From assembly GCF_003751225.1 (NCBI RefSeq), contig NZ_RJKE01000001.1, forward strand, positions 2,418,001 through 2,482,000: DNA of 64,000 nt. The letters run 5' to 3'. This stretch comes from Actinocorallia herbida (GTDB lineage: Bacteria; Actinomycetota; Actinomycetes; Streptosporangiales; Streptosporangiaceae). This document shows positions 29,522 through 38,856 of this stretch, one piece after another. The notes under the pieces were generated by a model. That model did no database searches. It saw only the letters and a list, made by a program, of their open reading frames with translations, and was not told where the DNA came from. A program made the translations under genes and the position numbers. Position 1 is the stretch's first letter. Each line of letters opens with the position of its first letter.

Positions 29522-31168
29522 ATGATCCTCACCAGACCCGTCGCGGCGGCCGCCCTGCTGGCCGCCGCGCTCCTCCTCGGCGGGTGCGGCTCTCCCGCCG
29601 AGAAGACCACCGAGACGGGCGGCGGAGCACCCGTCAAGGGCGGCTCCGTGGTCTTCGCGGTCGACACCGAACCCGTCTCCTTCGACGCCCACGTCAGCTC
29701 GCAGGACATCACGGGCACGATCCTGCGCAACGTGTTCGACTCCCTGGTCTCCCAGGACGCCGAAGGCGAGTTCCAGCCTTGGTTGGCGGAGTCGTGGGAG
29801 GTGTCCGACGACTTGAAGACGTACACGTTCAAGCTGCGCAAGGATGTGAAGTTCACCGACGGGACGCCGTTCGACGCCGAGGCCGTCAAGGTCAACTTCG
29901 ATCGGATCCACGATCCGAAGACCAAGTCCCAGCTGGCCGCGAGTCTCCTGGGCCCGTACACCGGTACCGAGGTCGTCGACGCGAGCACCGCGAAGGTCTC
30001 GTTCTCGGCGCCCTTCGCGCCCTTCCTCCAGGCGGCCAGCACCGCCTACCTCGGCTTCTACTCGCCGAAGACGATCAAGGAGAACGGCGACAAGCTCGGC
30101 GCGGGCGGCCCGGCGGCCGTCGGCACCGGCCCGTTCGTCTTCAGCGCCTACGCCAAGGGCCAGAGCGCGGACTTCACCCGCAACGACGCCTACGCCTGGG
30201 CCCCCAAGGGCGCGGCGAACACCGGCGCCCCCTACCTGGACAAGCTGACCGTCCGCTTCCTGCCGGAGTCGTCGGTCCGGGTCGGCGCGCTCACCTCCGG
30301 GCAGATCCAGCTCGCCGCCGCGGTCCCCCCGCAGGACGTCCAGGGCGTCACGGGCAACGCGAAGCTCGCGCTCGACACCCAGGAGTTCCCGGGCGGCAAC
30401 TACAGCCTCTACCTCAACACCTCCAAGCCGCCGCTGAACGACGAGAAGGTCCGCAAGGCGGTCCAGCAGGGCGTGAACGTGGACGCCGGCGTCAAGAGCC
30501 TGTACTTCGGGCAGTACAAGCGCGCTTGGAGCCCGCTGTCCCCGGCCACCGAGGGCTACACGAACAAGCTCGAGAACTCCTGGCCCTACGACGAGGCCGC
30601 CGCGAACAAGCTCCTCGACGAGGCCGGCTGGACCACCAAGGACGGCGACGGCTACCGCACCAAGGACGGCAAGCGCCTGACGATCAACTGGCCGCTCCTG
30701 CCCGCCGCCTACGTCAAGGACAAGCGCGACATCCTCGGCCAGGCCTTCCAGGCCGACCTGAAGAAGCTCGGCATCGAGGTCCAGCGCCCGCAGGACGACA
30801 TCGGCACCTACATCGCCAACGTCTACGGCGGCAAGGCCGACATCGCCGACTACAGCTGGGCCCGGTCGGAGCCGGACGTGCTGTGGCTGCTGTTCAACGG
30901 GGCGAGCGACCCGCGCAAGGGCGGCCAGAACGCCACGTTCCTCGCCGACAAGGACCTCACCTCCTGGACCGACGAGGGCCGCGCCACGCTCGACCCGGCC
31001 AAGCGCGCCGACGTGTACGGCAAGGTCCAGGAGCGGGCCATCGAGCTCGGCCTGGTCATCCCCGTCTACACGCCGACCGCCGTCATCGGGCGGGCCAAGG
31101 CCGTCAACGGGGTCGCCTACGACGCGAACGCCTGGCCGCTGTTCCAGGGCGCCTGGCTCGCCAAGTGA
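29522..31168 (+). CDS. ABC transporter substrate-binding lipoprotein, peptide/nickel family 5
   Basis: 548 residues. The N-terminus is a lipoprotein signal: hydrophobic VAAAALLAAALLLGGC with the lipobox cysteine at about residue 22, so the mature protein is membrane-anchored outside the cell. The body follows the family 5 solute-binding pattern (EPVSFDAH, FDSLVSQD, LAESWEVSDD, TFKLRKDVKFTDGTPFDAEAV), which binds peptides, nickel chelates or similar ligands. GGAG 6 bases before ATG 29522 supports the start. It heads a four-gene importer operon. The ligand cannot be read from sequence. Standing directly after the PKS tailoring genes, it may belong to the cluster or simply border it. Confidence 0.93.
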   Translation: MILTRPVAAAALLAAALLLGGCGSPAEKTTETGGGAPVKGGSVVFAVDTEPVSFDAHVSSQDITGTILRNVFDSLVSQDAEGEFQPWLAESWEVSDDLKTYTFKLRKDVKFTDGTPFDAEAVKVNFDRIHDPKTKSQLAASLLGPYTGTEVVDASTAKVSFSAPFAPFLQAASTAYLGFYSPKTIKENGDKLGAGGPAAVGTGPFVFSAYAKGQSADFTRNDAYAWAPKGAANTGAPYLDKLTVRFLPESSVRVGALTSGQIQLAAAVPPQDVQGVTGNAKLALDTQEFPGGNYSLYLNTSKPPLNDEKVRKAVQQGVNVDAGVKSLYFGQYKRAWSPLSPATEGYTNKLENSWPYDEAAANKLLDEAGWTTKDGDGYRTKDGKRLTINWPLLPAAYVKDKRDILGQAFQADLKKLGIEVQRPQDDIGTYIANVYGGKADIADYSWARSEPDVLWLLFNGASDPRKGGQNATFLADKDLTSWTDEGRATLDPAKRADVYGKVQERAIELGLVIPVYTPTAVIGRAKAVNGVAYDANAWPLFQGAWLAK

Positions 31169-31181
31169 ACCGGCCGACGAA

Positions 31182-32135
31182 GTGAAGACGCAGGCCCCCG
31201 CCCGCCGCGCCCGCGCCCTGCGCGCGGGCGCGGCCCGGCTCGCCGGGGTCGTCGCCGTCCTGTGGGGCGCGGCGACCCTGGCGTTCCTCGCGCTCGCGCT
31301 CATCCCCGGCGACCCCGTCACGATCCTGCTCGGCCCGTTCACCACGGCCTCGCAGGAGATCCGCGACCAGATCGCCGCCGACCACGGCCTCGACCGCCCG
31401 CTGCACGAGCGGTACCTCGCCTACCTCGGGCGGCTGGTCACCGGGGACCTCGGCGAGTCCTACCAGCTCCAGAAGCCGGTCTCGGCGGTGCTCGGCGAGG
31501 CGATCGGCCCGACCGTCGCGCTCGCCCTCACCGCGGTGGTGCTGGCCGTCACCATCGCCATCGTGTCCGCGGTGCTCACCGCGGGCCGCGAAGGCCGCCT
31601 GCGCGGGCTCGCCACCGGGTGGGAGCTCATCGCGGTGTCGCTGCCCTCGCACTGGTTCGGCATCCTGCTGCTCACCGCGTTCTCCTTCCAGCTCCAGCTC
31701 TTCCCCGTCGTCGGCGGGGTGGGGCCGCAGGCGCTGGTGCTGCCCGCGCTCACCCTCGCGCTGCCGATCGCCGGGGTGCTCGCCCAGGTGCTGCGCGAAG
31801 GGCTCGAGGCGGCACTCGCCCAGCCGTTCGCGGTCACCGCGCGGGCCCGCGGGCTGAGCCGTCGCCAGGTCAGGCTCCGGCACGCGCTGCGGCACGCCGC
31901 GGCGCCGCTGGCCACCCTCTCGGGCTGGCTCGCCGGGACGCTGCTGGGCGGCGCGGTCATCGTCGAGACGGTGTTCGGCAGGCCCGGCCTCGGCGCGCTG
32001 GCGCTCCAGTCCGCGATGAACAAGGACATGCCGGTGCTCATCGGCATCGTCCTGGTGTCGGCGCTGGTCTTCGTGGCCCTGTCGGCGCTCATCGACGCCT
32101 TCCATCTCCTGGTCGATCCGAGGCTGCGCCCATGA
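31182..32135 (+). CDS. ABC transporter permease, DppB/OppB type
   Basis: 317 residues from a GTG start 13 bases after the binding-protein stop. One membrane segment near residues 20-42 (VVAVLWGAATLAFLALALIPGD) is followed by the periplasmic loop and about five further helices, the binding-protein-dependent permease topology. The coupling loop carries the EAA-type region (TARARGLSRRQVRLRHALRHAA), which contacts the ATPase. It should form a heterodimeric channel with the downstream permease, whose start overlaps this stop (ATGA). Confidence 0.92.
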   Translation: MKTQAPARRARALRAGAARLAGVVAVLWGAATLAFLALALIPGDPVTILLGPFTTASQEIRDQIAADHGLDRPLHERYLAYLGRLVTGDLGESYQLQKPVSAVLGEAIGPTVALALTAVVLAVTIAIVSAVLTAGREGRLRGLATGWELIAVSLPSHWFGILLLTAFSFQLQLFPVVGGVGPQALVLPALTLALPIAGVLAQVLREGLEAALAQPFAVTARARGLSRRQVRLRHALRHAAAPLATLSGWLAGTLLGGAVIVETVFGRPGLGALALQSAMNKDMPVLIGIVLVSALVFVALSALIDAFHLLVDPRLRP

Positions 32136-32992
32136 CGAACGTCCTTGCCCGCCCCTCGATCGGGATCACCCGCGCCTCGTTGAGGGTGCGCCGTCCCTCG
32201 CTCGTGCTCGCCGTCGCGGTGCTCGTCGTGCTCGCCCTCGCCGCGGCCTTCCCCGGGCTGTTCACCGGGAAGTCGCCCATCGAGGTCGACGCCGCGCTGT
32301 CGCTGCGACCGCCCGGTCCCGGGCACTGGTTCGGCACCGACCAGCTCGGCCGCGACCAGTACGCCAGGGTCGTGCACGGGGCCCGCGCGTCGCTGCTCAT
32401 CGGGATCGGCGCGATCGTCTTCGCGGTCGCCGCCGGAGCCCTGTACGGGCTCGCCTCGGCGCTGCTCGGCCGGGTCGCCGACCGGATCCTGATGGGCCTG
32501 ACCGACATCCTGCTCGCGCTGCCCCAGCTGCTGCTGGCCCTGCTCGCCCTCGCCGTGCTCGGCTCCGGCCAGGTCAACGTCATGGTCGCGATCTCGCTGG
32601 CGTTCCTCCCGGGCTACGCCAGGCTCATGCGCGCCGAAGCCCGGGTCGTCCGGACCTCGGGGTACGTCGAGACCTCGGTGACGCTCGGGCAGGGCCCCGT
32701 CGCCCGCGCGTTCCGGCACGTCCTGCCGAACGCGCTGGGACCGCTCCTGATCCTCGCCTCCGCCGGATTCGGCATGTCCCTCATCGCCGCCTCGGGCCTG
32801 AGCTTCCTCGGCTTCGGCGCGGAACCGCCCTCTCCCGAGTGGGGCGTCATGCTCTCCGAAGGCCGTGCCCTCCTCCAGTCCGCCTGGTGGCTGGGCGTCT
32901 TCCCCGGCGCCGCCATCACCCTCACCGTCGTGGCCGTCACCATCACCGGCCGCGCCGCCCAGGCCCGCTTCACCCGGAGGACCGCAGGATGA
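32132..32992 (+). CDS. ABC transporter permease, DppC/OppC type
   Basis: 286 residues. ATG 32132 overlaps the OppB-type stop. Family marks: an N-terminal membrane segment, then HWFGTDQLGRDQYARVVHGAR, the conserved entry of OppC permeases, then five further hydrophobic stretches and the ATPase-contact loop around SVTLGQGPVARAFRHVLPNALGP. SGLSFLGFGAEPPSPEWG near the C-terminus is also typical. It ends in a 4-base overlap with the ATPase gene, so all four importer components are translated as a unit. Confidence 0.92.
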   Translation: MTNVLARPSIGITRASLRVRRPSLVLAVAVLVVLALAAAFPGLFTGKSPIEVDAALSLRPPGPGHWFGTDQLGRDQYARVVHGARASLLIGIGAIVFAVAAGALYGLASALLGRVADRILMGLTDILLALPQLLLALLALAVLGSGQVNVMVAISLAFLPGYARLMRAEARVVRTSGYVETSVTLGQGPVARAFRHVLPNALGPLLILASAGFGMSLIAASGLSFLGFGAEPPSPEWGVMLSEGRALLQSAWWLGVFPGAAITLTVVAVTITGRAAQARFTRRTAG

Positions 32993-34743
32993 GCCCGTTG
33001 TTGAGCGTTGACGGACTTGGCGTCGTCTTCCCCGGCGCGGGGCGCGCGCCGGACGTGCACGCGGTGCGGGACGTGTCGTTCACGCTGGACCGGGGCGAGT
33101 GCCTGGCGATCGTGGGGGAGTCCGGGTCGGGCAAGAGCGTCACCGCGCGCTCGCTCGTCGGACTCGCCGGGGATCGGGCGCGGGTCTCCGCGCGGACCCT
33201 GGAGTTCGACGGGGGCGATCTCACCGGGCTCGGGGAGCGCGGCTGGCGGCGGATCCGGGGCGGGCGGATCGGGCTCGTCCTCCAGGACGCGCTGGTGTCG
33301 CTCGATCCGCTGCGCACGGTCGGCGCGGAGATCGCCGAGGCGCTGCTGGCGCACCGGGATCTGCCGCGCGCTGCGGTGCGGGAGGAGGTGCTGCGGCTGC
33401 TCGACCGGGCCGGGGTGCCGGAGCCCGAAGTGCGGGCGGGGCAGTATCCGCACCAGTTGTCGGGCGGGCTGCGGCAGCGCGCGCTCATCGCCTCGGCGCT
33501 CGCGGGAGACCCGGACCTGCTCATCGCGGACGAGCCGACGACCGCCCTGGACGTCACGGTCCAGGCCCGGGTGCTGGATCTGCTGGAGAAGCTCAAGGAC
33601 GAGGGGACCGCGCTGCTGCTCATCAGCCACGACCTCGCCGTGGTCTCCCGGCTCGCCGATCGTGTCGCCGTCATGTACGGCGGCCTCCTCGTGGAGGAGG
33701 GGCCCACGCGCGAGGTGCTGGACGAGCCCCGGCACCCCTACACGAGGGCGCTCGCCGCGGCCGTGCCTTCGGCCGCCGCGCGCGGGACCCGGCTCGCGCC
33801 GCTGCGGCACGCCGGGGAGGCGGCCTCGGCCGACGGCTGCCCGTACGCCGCGCGCTGTGCGCGCGCCGACGCGCTGTGCCGGAGCACCGCGCCACCGCCC
33901 GCGCCGCTGCGCTGCCACCATCCGGAGTCCGGGCCGGTACTCCGGGTCGTCGGGCCCGCGGTGTCCCGGGGCGAGGCGGGCGAGCGGCTGCTGACGGTCG
34001 AGCACGTGGCGAAGGCGTACGGCGGGAGGCCCGCGGTGAAGGACGCCTCGCTGACGCTGGACCGGGGCGAGGCGCTCGGGATCGTGGGGGAGTCGGGGTC
34101 GGGCAAGACCACGCTCGCCCGGATCGTCCTCGGGCTGATCGCGCCGGACTCCGGCACCGTCACGTTCGCGGGGGAACCGTGGAGCGGGCTGCCCGAGCGG
34201 CGGCGCAGGCCGCTGCGCCGCCGGATCCAGACGATCGTGCAGGACCCGCTCGGCTCGTTCGACCCGCGCCACGACACGGGCACGCTCCTCGGTGAGGCGC
34301 TCGCCCTCGCCGGGGTGCCGCGTGCCGCCCGGAGCGCCCGCGCGGCCGACCTCCTGGACCGGGTCGGGCTGCCCGCCACACTGGTCCGGCGCCGTCCGGC
34401 CGAGCTGTCCGGCGGGCAGCGGCAGCGCGTGGCGATCGCGCGGGCGCTGGCGTCGGAGCCCGAACTGCTCGTGTGCGACGAGCCGGTCTCGGCGCTCGAC
34501 GTCTCGGTCCAGGCCCAGATCCTCGACCTGCTCACCGCGCTGCGCGCCGACCTCTCGCTGGCGCTGCTGTTCATCTCGCACGACCTCGGGGTGATCCAGC
34601 ACATCAGCGACCGGGTCGCGGTGATGAAGGACGCCGAGATCGTCGAGACCGAGGAGACCGGCCGTCTCCTCGTCGCCCCGGCCCATCCCTACTCCCGCGA
34701 CCTCTTCGCCGCGGTTCCGTCCCTGGCCGCCGACCCCGCGTGA
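32989..34743 (+). CDS. Fused double ATPase of a peptide-type ABC importer (DppD-DppF like)
   Basis: 584 residues with two complete nucleotide-binding domains. First half: Walker A GESGSGKS, signature LSGGLRQR, Walker B LLIADEPT, switch His in LLISHDLAV. Second half: GESGSGKT, LSGGQRQR, LLVCDEPV, LFISHDLGV. Between them lies the Cys-containing C-terminal segment typical of OppD (GCPYAARCARADALC), followed by the HHP motif region. Many operons encode the two ATPases separately; here they are one polypeptide. The start overlaps the permease stop (ATGA), and a strong hairpin follows the gene. Confidence 0.95.
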   Translation: MSPLLSVDGLGVVFPGAGRAPDVHAVRDVSFTLDRGECLAIVGESGSGKSVTARSLVGLAGDRARVSARTLEFDGGDLTGLGERGWRRIRGGRIGLVLQDALVSLDPLRTVGAEIAEALLAHRDLPRAAVREEVLRLLDRAGVPEPEVRAGQYPHQLSGGLRQRALIASALAGDPDLLIADEPTTALDVTVQARVLDLLEKLKDEGTALLLISHDLAVVSRLADRVAVMYGGLLVEEGPTREVLDEPRHPYTRALAAAVPSAAARGTRLAPLRHAGEAASADGCPYAARCARADALCRSTAPPPAPLRCHHPESGPVLRVVGPAVSRGEAGERLLTVEHVAKAYGGRPAVKDASLTLDRGEALGIVGESGSGKTTLARIVLGLIAPDSGTVTFAGEPWSGLPERRRRPLRRRIQTIVQDPLGSFDPRHDTGTLLGEALALAGVPRAARSARAADLLDRVGLPATLVRRRPAELSGGQRQRVAIARALASEPELLVCDEPVSALDVSVQAQILDLLTALRADLSLALLFISHDLGVIQHISDRVAVMKDAEIVETEETGRLLVAPAHPYSRDLFAAVPSLAADPA

Positions 34744-34764
34744 CGGGTGCCGCCGCACGCGGCG

Positions 34765-34807
34765 GGCGGGGCTCCGGTCACGAGAGGGACGGGACAGGAG
34801 CCCCGCC
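34765..34807 (+). terminator. Terminator of the importer operon
   Basis: GGCGGGGCTCC at 34765-34775 pairs exactly with GGAGCCCCGCC at 34797-34807, followed by TTTG. It starts 22 bases after the ATPase stop. Confidence 0.75.
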
Positions 34808-34855
34808 TTTGTCCCGGTTCGGGGATGGACGGTGATCTTCTGCCCGGTCCGTCGC

Positions 34856-34861
34856 TAGCGT
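34856..34861 (+). promoter_or_regulatory. Leaderless promoter, TAGCGT-N7-GTG
   Basis: TAGCGT ends 7 bases before GTG 34869. The same box and spacing occur before the starts at 40443 and 58301. Placement implies transcription beginning at or next to the start codon. Confidence 0.6.
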
Positions 34862-34868
34862 GACCGGG

Positions 34869-36884
34869 GTGACGGGGACCAAAAGGGTCGAGGGGAAGAA
34901 GCGCGCGGTCGTCGATCCGGCGGCGTTCCGGTGGGATCCGCCCGGGGCCGAGGCCGTGTCGGCCGCGCCGGTGTGCGCGCTGCTCGCGCTCACGGGGACG
35001 CTCGTGGTCGCGCGGGCCGACGGGGCGGTCGAGGCGGTGCCCGTCGCCGAAGGGCCGGGGGCGCTGCTCGGCCGGCCGCGCGCGCTCCGCCGGAGCGGAC
35101 CGCCGCTGACCGCGCTCGCCTGGGGGTTCGGCGAGGTGCTCGGCGCGGCGGGGGAGCGGATCGCGCGGATCGGCGCGGACGGCGTCCTGCGCGACGGGCC
35201 GGGCCTCGGCGCGCCGATCGGGGCGCTGTGCACCCGGGCCGGGAAGGTCTTCGCGGTGGCGGGCGACGCCGTGCACACCCTGGACCGTGCCGGGGAGGGC
35301 TGGGCCGTCGTCCGGCGCACCCCGCTCCCGTTCGACGGCGGCCACGACCTCGACATCGACCGGAACGGGAAGTACGCGCTCGTCTGCCGGAGGCCCCGCG
35401 AGGGCGTCGTGGTCGAGCTGGAGACCGGCGCCGGGGTCGGGCATCTGCGGCCGGGCGGGCACGCGGCCAAGACCACCACCGAGCTGTACGGGCGGTTCTC
35501 GCCCGTCGCCGACAACGTCTACCGGTTCTCCTCCCGCGCGCACCACGTCGACAAGCTGGCGCGGCTCGCCAGATCCGGTCGGAGCCTGGGGTTCCGGCAC
35601 GAGCTCGAGCAGCCGAGCACCTGGTGCACTCCGGTCGCCTCGAGTCCCGACGGGCGGCACGTCGCCTCGCGGCAGAGCGGCGTGGGCGTTCTGGTCTGGG
35701 ATCTGGCGACCGAGCGGCAGGTGCTGTTCGCCGAGCTCGACGACGCCGACCGGGAGGCGAAGTACGCCCGGAGCGCCCGTCGCGCGCCCGTCGCGGCCCG
35801 CGCGCTCGGCGACGGGATCGGGATCACCCGCTGGGCCGCCCTTCCCGTCTCGGACGGCGCGGCCTTGGCCATCGCCGTCGCGCCGGGGGCCCGGTACGCG
35901 GCGGTCGGCGGCGCGGACGGATCGCTCACCGTCGTGGACGGCGCGACACGGCGGATCGAGCACGGCGACGGGCGGGTCCGCCAGGCCGCGGTGCTCACGG
36001 GGGTCGTGCCGACGGGGCCCGCCGCCCGGCACGCGTTCGGCCGGGACGGCACGTGGACCGGCCTCGCCGAGGACGGCCGGGTCACCACCGTCGACCTCGC
36101 GACCCGCGAGGTCAGGGCACTCGGATCCCTCGACCTCATCGGGCTCGTCGTCCTCGGCCTCGCCGTCGAGGACGACGTCCTGGTCGTCACGCACGCCGCG
36201 GGAGCGCGTGGCCACGACCGGGCCACCCTCGCCGAGGTGTGGAACGCCGACGACGTCCTCGCGGGCCTCCCCAGGCCGACCTACTCCGGAGGCGTCCTCC
36301 TGGGCCACCCCGACGCGGGGGAGTGGCCGCGCGCGCTGATCCGCTACGACCCGCGCACGGGGGAGCGGGACGGCGACCTGACCTTGGCCTGCGAGGACGG
36401 GACCTTCGCTGCGGGCCGGATCGTTCGGGACCGCAGAACGGGCGACGTCGCCGTCCTCGGCGCGTGCGTCTGGCACCAGCGGCCGCGGTGGCACCTTTTC
36501 CGCGACGGATCCCCGGCCGTGCACCTTCCGGCGTTCGACGCGGTCGTTCCGGAGGTCTTCGCGGGGATCAGCAGGCAGGAGGGAAGCTGGAGCCTTCACC
36601 CGCTGGCGAACCCGGACGAGCCCCTGGCCTCCGGCCTGACCGAGGGCGGCCTGTCCTTCATCTACCCGGCCCTGCACGTCGACCTCGCGCGTGGTCTGGC
36701 CGTCGGGCAGGACTTCACCGGCCGCCGTCTCGCGGTCTGGCGGCTCGACGGATCGGCCTTCCACCTCCACGACGGCCTGGGCGAGGCGTGGTCCACCGGC
36801 TACGCCTTCTCCGACGACGGTGCCTTGTGGCTCCACTCTCACAAGGGAGACAGCCTCTACCGGGCCGTCCTGCCGTCCCCGTGA
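34869..36884 (+). CDS. Beta-propeller (WD40/YVTN-like) protein of unknown function
   Basis: 671 residues. GTG 34869 was preferred over GTG 34860 because the latter overlaps the -10 box of a leaderless promoter. No signal peptide or membrane segment is visible, so it is probably cytoplasmic. The protein is a series of blade-like repeats, each ending in patterns such as VASSPDGRHVASRQSGVGVLVWDLAT and VAPGARYAAVGGADGSLTVVDGAT, consistent with a seven-bladed propeller. Such proteins are usually interaction scaffolds. It lies between the importer terminator and a convergent acetyltransferase, with no partner that suggests a role. Confidence 0.75.
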   Translation: MTGTKRVEGKKRAVVDPAAFRWDPPGAEAVSAAPVCALLALTGTLVVARADGAVEAVPVAEGPGALLGRPRALRRSGPPLTALAWGFGEVLGAAGERIARIGADGVLRDGPGLGAPIGALCTRAGKVFAVAGDAVHTLDRAGEGWAVVRRTPLPFDGGHDLDIDRNGKYALVCRRPREGVVVELETGAGVGHLRPGGHAAKTTTELYGRFSPVADNVYRFSSRAHHVDKLARLARSGRSLGFRHELEQPSTWCTPVASSPDGRHVASRQSGVGVLVWDLATERQVLFAELDDADREAKYARSARRAPVAARALGDGIGITRWAALPVSDGAALAIAVAPGARYAAVGGADGSLTVVDGATRRIEHGDGRVRQAAVLTGVVPTGPAARHAFGRDGTWTGLAEDGRVTTVDLATREVRALGSLDLIGLVVLGLAVEDDVLVVTHAAGARGHDRATLAEVWNADDVLAGLPRPTYSGGVLLGHPDAGEWPRALIRYDPRTGERDGDLTLACEDGTFAAGRIVRDRRTGDVAVLGACVWHQRPRWHLFRDGSPAVHLPAFDAVVPEVFAGISRQEGSWSLHPLANPDEPLASGLTEGGLSFIYPALHVDLARGLAVGQDFTGRRLAVWRLDGSAFHLHDGLGEAWSTGYAFSDDGALWLHSHKGDSLYRAVLPSP

Positions 36885-36940
36885 TCGCGCGCGTTCGCCA
36901 CCGTCGCGGCGCTTGCCCTGGCGGCGGCGTGATCCGGGCG

Positions 36941-37495
36941 TCAGCCGAGCGGCTTGACCAGGACGGAGAAGTCCAGGTCGGCCCGGCGGGGGCGGCCGAA
37001 GCGCTCGTCGCCGTAGGGGAAGGGGCGGGTCTCACCGGTGCGCAGGTAGCCGCGGCGCTCGTACCAGGCGATGAGTTCGGCCCGCAGGGTGATCACCGTC
37101 ATCTCCATCTCGAGGGCGCCCCATCCGTCGGCCGCCGCGCGCTCGGCCTCGGCGAGCACGAGCCGGCCGACGCCCGAGCCCTGCTCGGCGGGGCTGACGG
37201 CGAACATTCCGAAATAGGCGGAATCGCCGCGTCGCTCCAGATGGCAGCAGGCGACGAGGCGGCCGTCCCGCTCGGCCAGCATGACGCGGCTTCCCTCGAC
37301 CCCCAGAAGGCTTCGGACGGATTCGGGGTCGGTCCGCTGCCCGTCCAGCAGGTCGGCCTCAGTCGTCCACCCTGCGCGGCTGGCGTCCCCCCGATAGGCC
37401 GACTCCACCAGCGCGACGATCTCCGGGACGTCGCCTTCGGCCGCGTCCCGGAAGGCCACCTTCGCCTCCGTAACGGCCTCTTCGCCTATGGTCAC
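36941..37495 (-). CDS. GNAT family N-acetyltransferase
   Basis: 184 residues from a GTG start; on the coding strand AGGAG lies 7 bases upstream. Acetyl-CoA-binding motif A is visible as VSPAEQGSGVGRLVLAEAE, and the C-terminal WYERRGYLRTGE is typical of GNATs. The family transfers acetyl groups to small amines, antibiotics or protein termini. The target is unknown. It is divergent from the beta-lactamase gene with about 110 bases between them, which could suggest a shared resistance function, but this is only positional. Confidence 0.9.
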   Translation of the reverse strand: MTIGEEAVTEAKVAFRDAAEGDVPEIVALVESAYRGDASRAGWTTEADLLDGQRTDPESVRSLLGVEGSRVMLAERDGRLVACCHLERRGDSAYFGMFAVSPAEQGSGVGRLVLAEAERAAADGWGALEMEMTVITLRAELIAWYERRGYLRTGETRPFPYGDERFGRPRRADLDFSVLVKPLG

Positions 37496-37607
37496 TCCGC
37501 CGCTCCTCTCTCCGCACCCACCGTACGGCGTCCCGAAGACCGCCCGGCAAGGACGGGGCCCCCGGGGAGCGCCTACGATCGATCACCGAGACCGTCTCCG
37601 GGGAGTG

Positions 37608-38546
37608 ATGCAAGTGCAGGTCCGTGCCGCGTTCGCCGCGCTGCTCGCCGCGCTCATGGCGACGGGCTGCGCGACGGCCCCGGAGCCCCCGGCCCCGCCG
37701 ACGACGGCTTCGGGCACCCCGTCGCCCGTCGCCTCGGCCCCGGCGGGCGCGGACCGCTCGGCCGCCGCCCGCAAGGCGCTGCGCGCGCTGGAGCGTGAGT
37801 ACGACGCGCGGCTCGGCGTCTGGGCGCTGGACACCGGGACCGGCGACTTCGTGGACTTCAACGCCGATGAGAGGTTCGCCTTCGCCTCGACGTTCAAGCC
37901 GCTCGTGTGCGGGGTCCTGCTCCAGCAGGCGTCCGACCGGAGGCTCGCCGCGGTCGTCCGCTGGAAGGCCGCCGACGTCGTCGCGAACTCCCCGGTCACC
38001 GCGCGCAGGACGGCCCGGGGCATGACCCTCGCGCAGCTCTGCGAGGCGGCGATCCGGCACAGCGACAACACCGCGATCAACCTCGTCCTCGCCGAGATCG
38101 GCGGGCCGAAGGCCTTCACCGACGCGCTGCACGACCTCGGTGACACCGCGACCCGCTCGGACCGGATCGAGCCCGCGATGAGCGACGTCCCGCCCGGCGA
38201 GACCCGCGACACCACGACCCCCCGCGCCTTCGCCACCGACCTGGGCGCCTTCCTCCTGGGCGACGCGCTCCCCGACCCCCGCCGCGCCCTCCTGGCCGAC
38301 TGGCTCTCCCGCCCCCTCCCCCTCTCGGCGGAGATCCGGGGCGGCCTCCCCGACGGGTGGCGCGTCCACGGCAAGACCGGCACCACCGCCAACGGCGGCC
38401 GCAACTACATAGCCGTCACCCACCCGCCCGGCCGCGCCCCCCTCCTCTTGGCCGTCCTCAGCACCCGCACCGACCCGTCCCTCCCCACCGACGACACCCT
38501 CCTCGCCACCGCCCTCACCAAAGCCGTGACCGCCCTCACGCCGTAG
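37608..38546 (+). CDS. Class A beta-lactamase, predicted lipoprotein
   Basis: 312 residues; GGGGAG just upstream supports ATG 37608. The signal ends in LLAALMATGC, a lipobox, so the enzyme should be anchored outside the membrane. Serine beta-lactamase motifs are present: STFK (Ser70, Lys73), SDN (Ser130-Asn132) and HGKTGT (Lys234). The omega-loop reads RIEPAMSD where most class A enzymes have RWEPELN: Glu166 is kept but Asn170 is replaced by Ser. The reaction is beta-lactam hydrolysis; activity and spectrum cannot be inferred. The stop codon TAG is reused in the -10 box of the next gene. Confidence 0.93.
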   Translation: MQVQVRAAFAALLAALMATGCATAPEPPAPPTTASGTPSPVASAPAGADRSAAARKALRALEREYDARLGVWALDTGTGDFVDFNADERFAFASTFKPLVCGVLLQQASDRRLAAVVRWKAADVVANSPVTARRTARGMTLAQLCEAAIRHSDNTAINLVLAEIGGPKAFTDALHDLGDTATRSDRIEPAMSDVPPGETRDTTTPRAFATDLGAFLLGDALPDPRRALLADWLSRPLPLSAEIRGGLPDGWRVHGKTGTTANGGRNYIAVTHPPGRAPLLLAVLSTRTDPSLPTDDTLLATALTKAVTALTP

Positions 38547-38549
38547 CTT
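38544..38549 (+). promoter_or_regulatory. Candidate leaderless promoter TAGCTT-N6-ATG
   Basis: TAGCTT includes the beta-lactamase stop codon and lies 6 bases before ATG 38556. Confidence 0.45.
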
Positions 38550-38555
38550 GTTCGA

Positions 38556-38837
38556 ATGCCGTCGTCCGGTTCTGCTGCCGTGGCCCTCGCCCGCGCCCTC
38601 CTCGTCGGCATCGTGCCGGTCCCGGAGTTCAAGGGCGCCATCGCCGCATGGGCCGATCGCGTCGACCGCGCCAAGGGCGGCACCGGCGAGGCCCTGGGCC
38701 GCGGCTCAGGGCGCGTCCTGCTCAGGCCGCCCCTGGACCGCCTGGCCGACGCGATCCGCCGCACCCCCTTCGGCTTCGCCGGAGTGTCCCCTCGCCGCTC
38801 CCACGACCCGGACGCGGCGGATCCGCACCGGCCCTGA
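38556..38837 (+). CDS. Small hypothetical protein
   Basis: 93 residues, starting 9 bases after the beta-lactamase stop. A weakly hydrophobic N-terminus (AVALARALLVGIVPVPEF) is followed by a basic, low-complexity C-terminus. I recognise no family. Support comes from the upstream TAGCTT-N6-ATG pattern and from the hairpin between its stop and the convergent IclR gene. Confidence 0.5.
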   Translation: MPSSGSAAVALARALLVGIVPVPEFKGAIAAWADRVDRAKGGTGEALGRGSGRVLLRPPLDRLADAIRRTPFGFAGVSPRRSHDPDAADPHRP

Positions 38838-38838
38838 C

Positions 38839-38856
38839 GCCCCGGCGCGGCGGGGC
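38839..38856. terminator. Bidirectional terminator between convergent genes
   Basis: GCCCCG (38839-38844) and CGGGGC (38851-38856) form a stem with a 6-base loop, exactly filling the space between the 93-residue ORF and the IclR gene. Confidence 0.5.

Noticed and set aside
32614-34758. 714-residue minus-strand open frame
   Set aside because: Mirror of the fused ATPase gene; the Walker and signature motifs are all on the plus strand.
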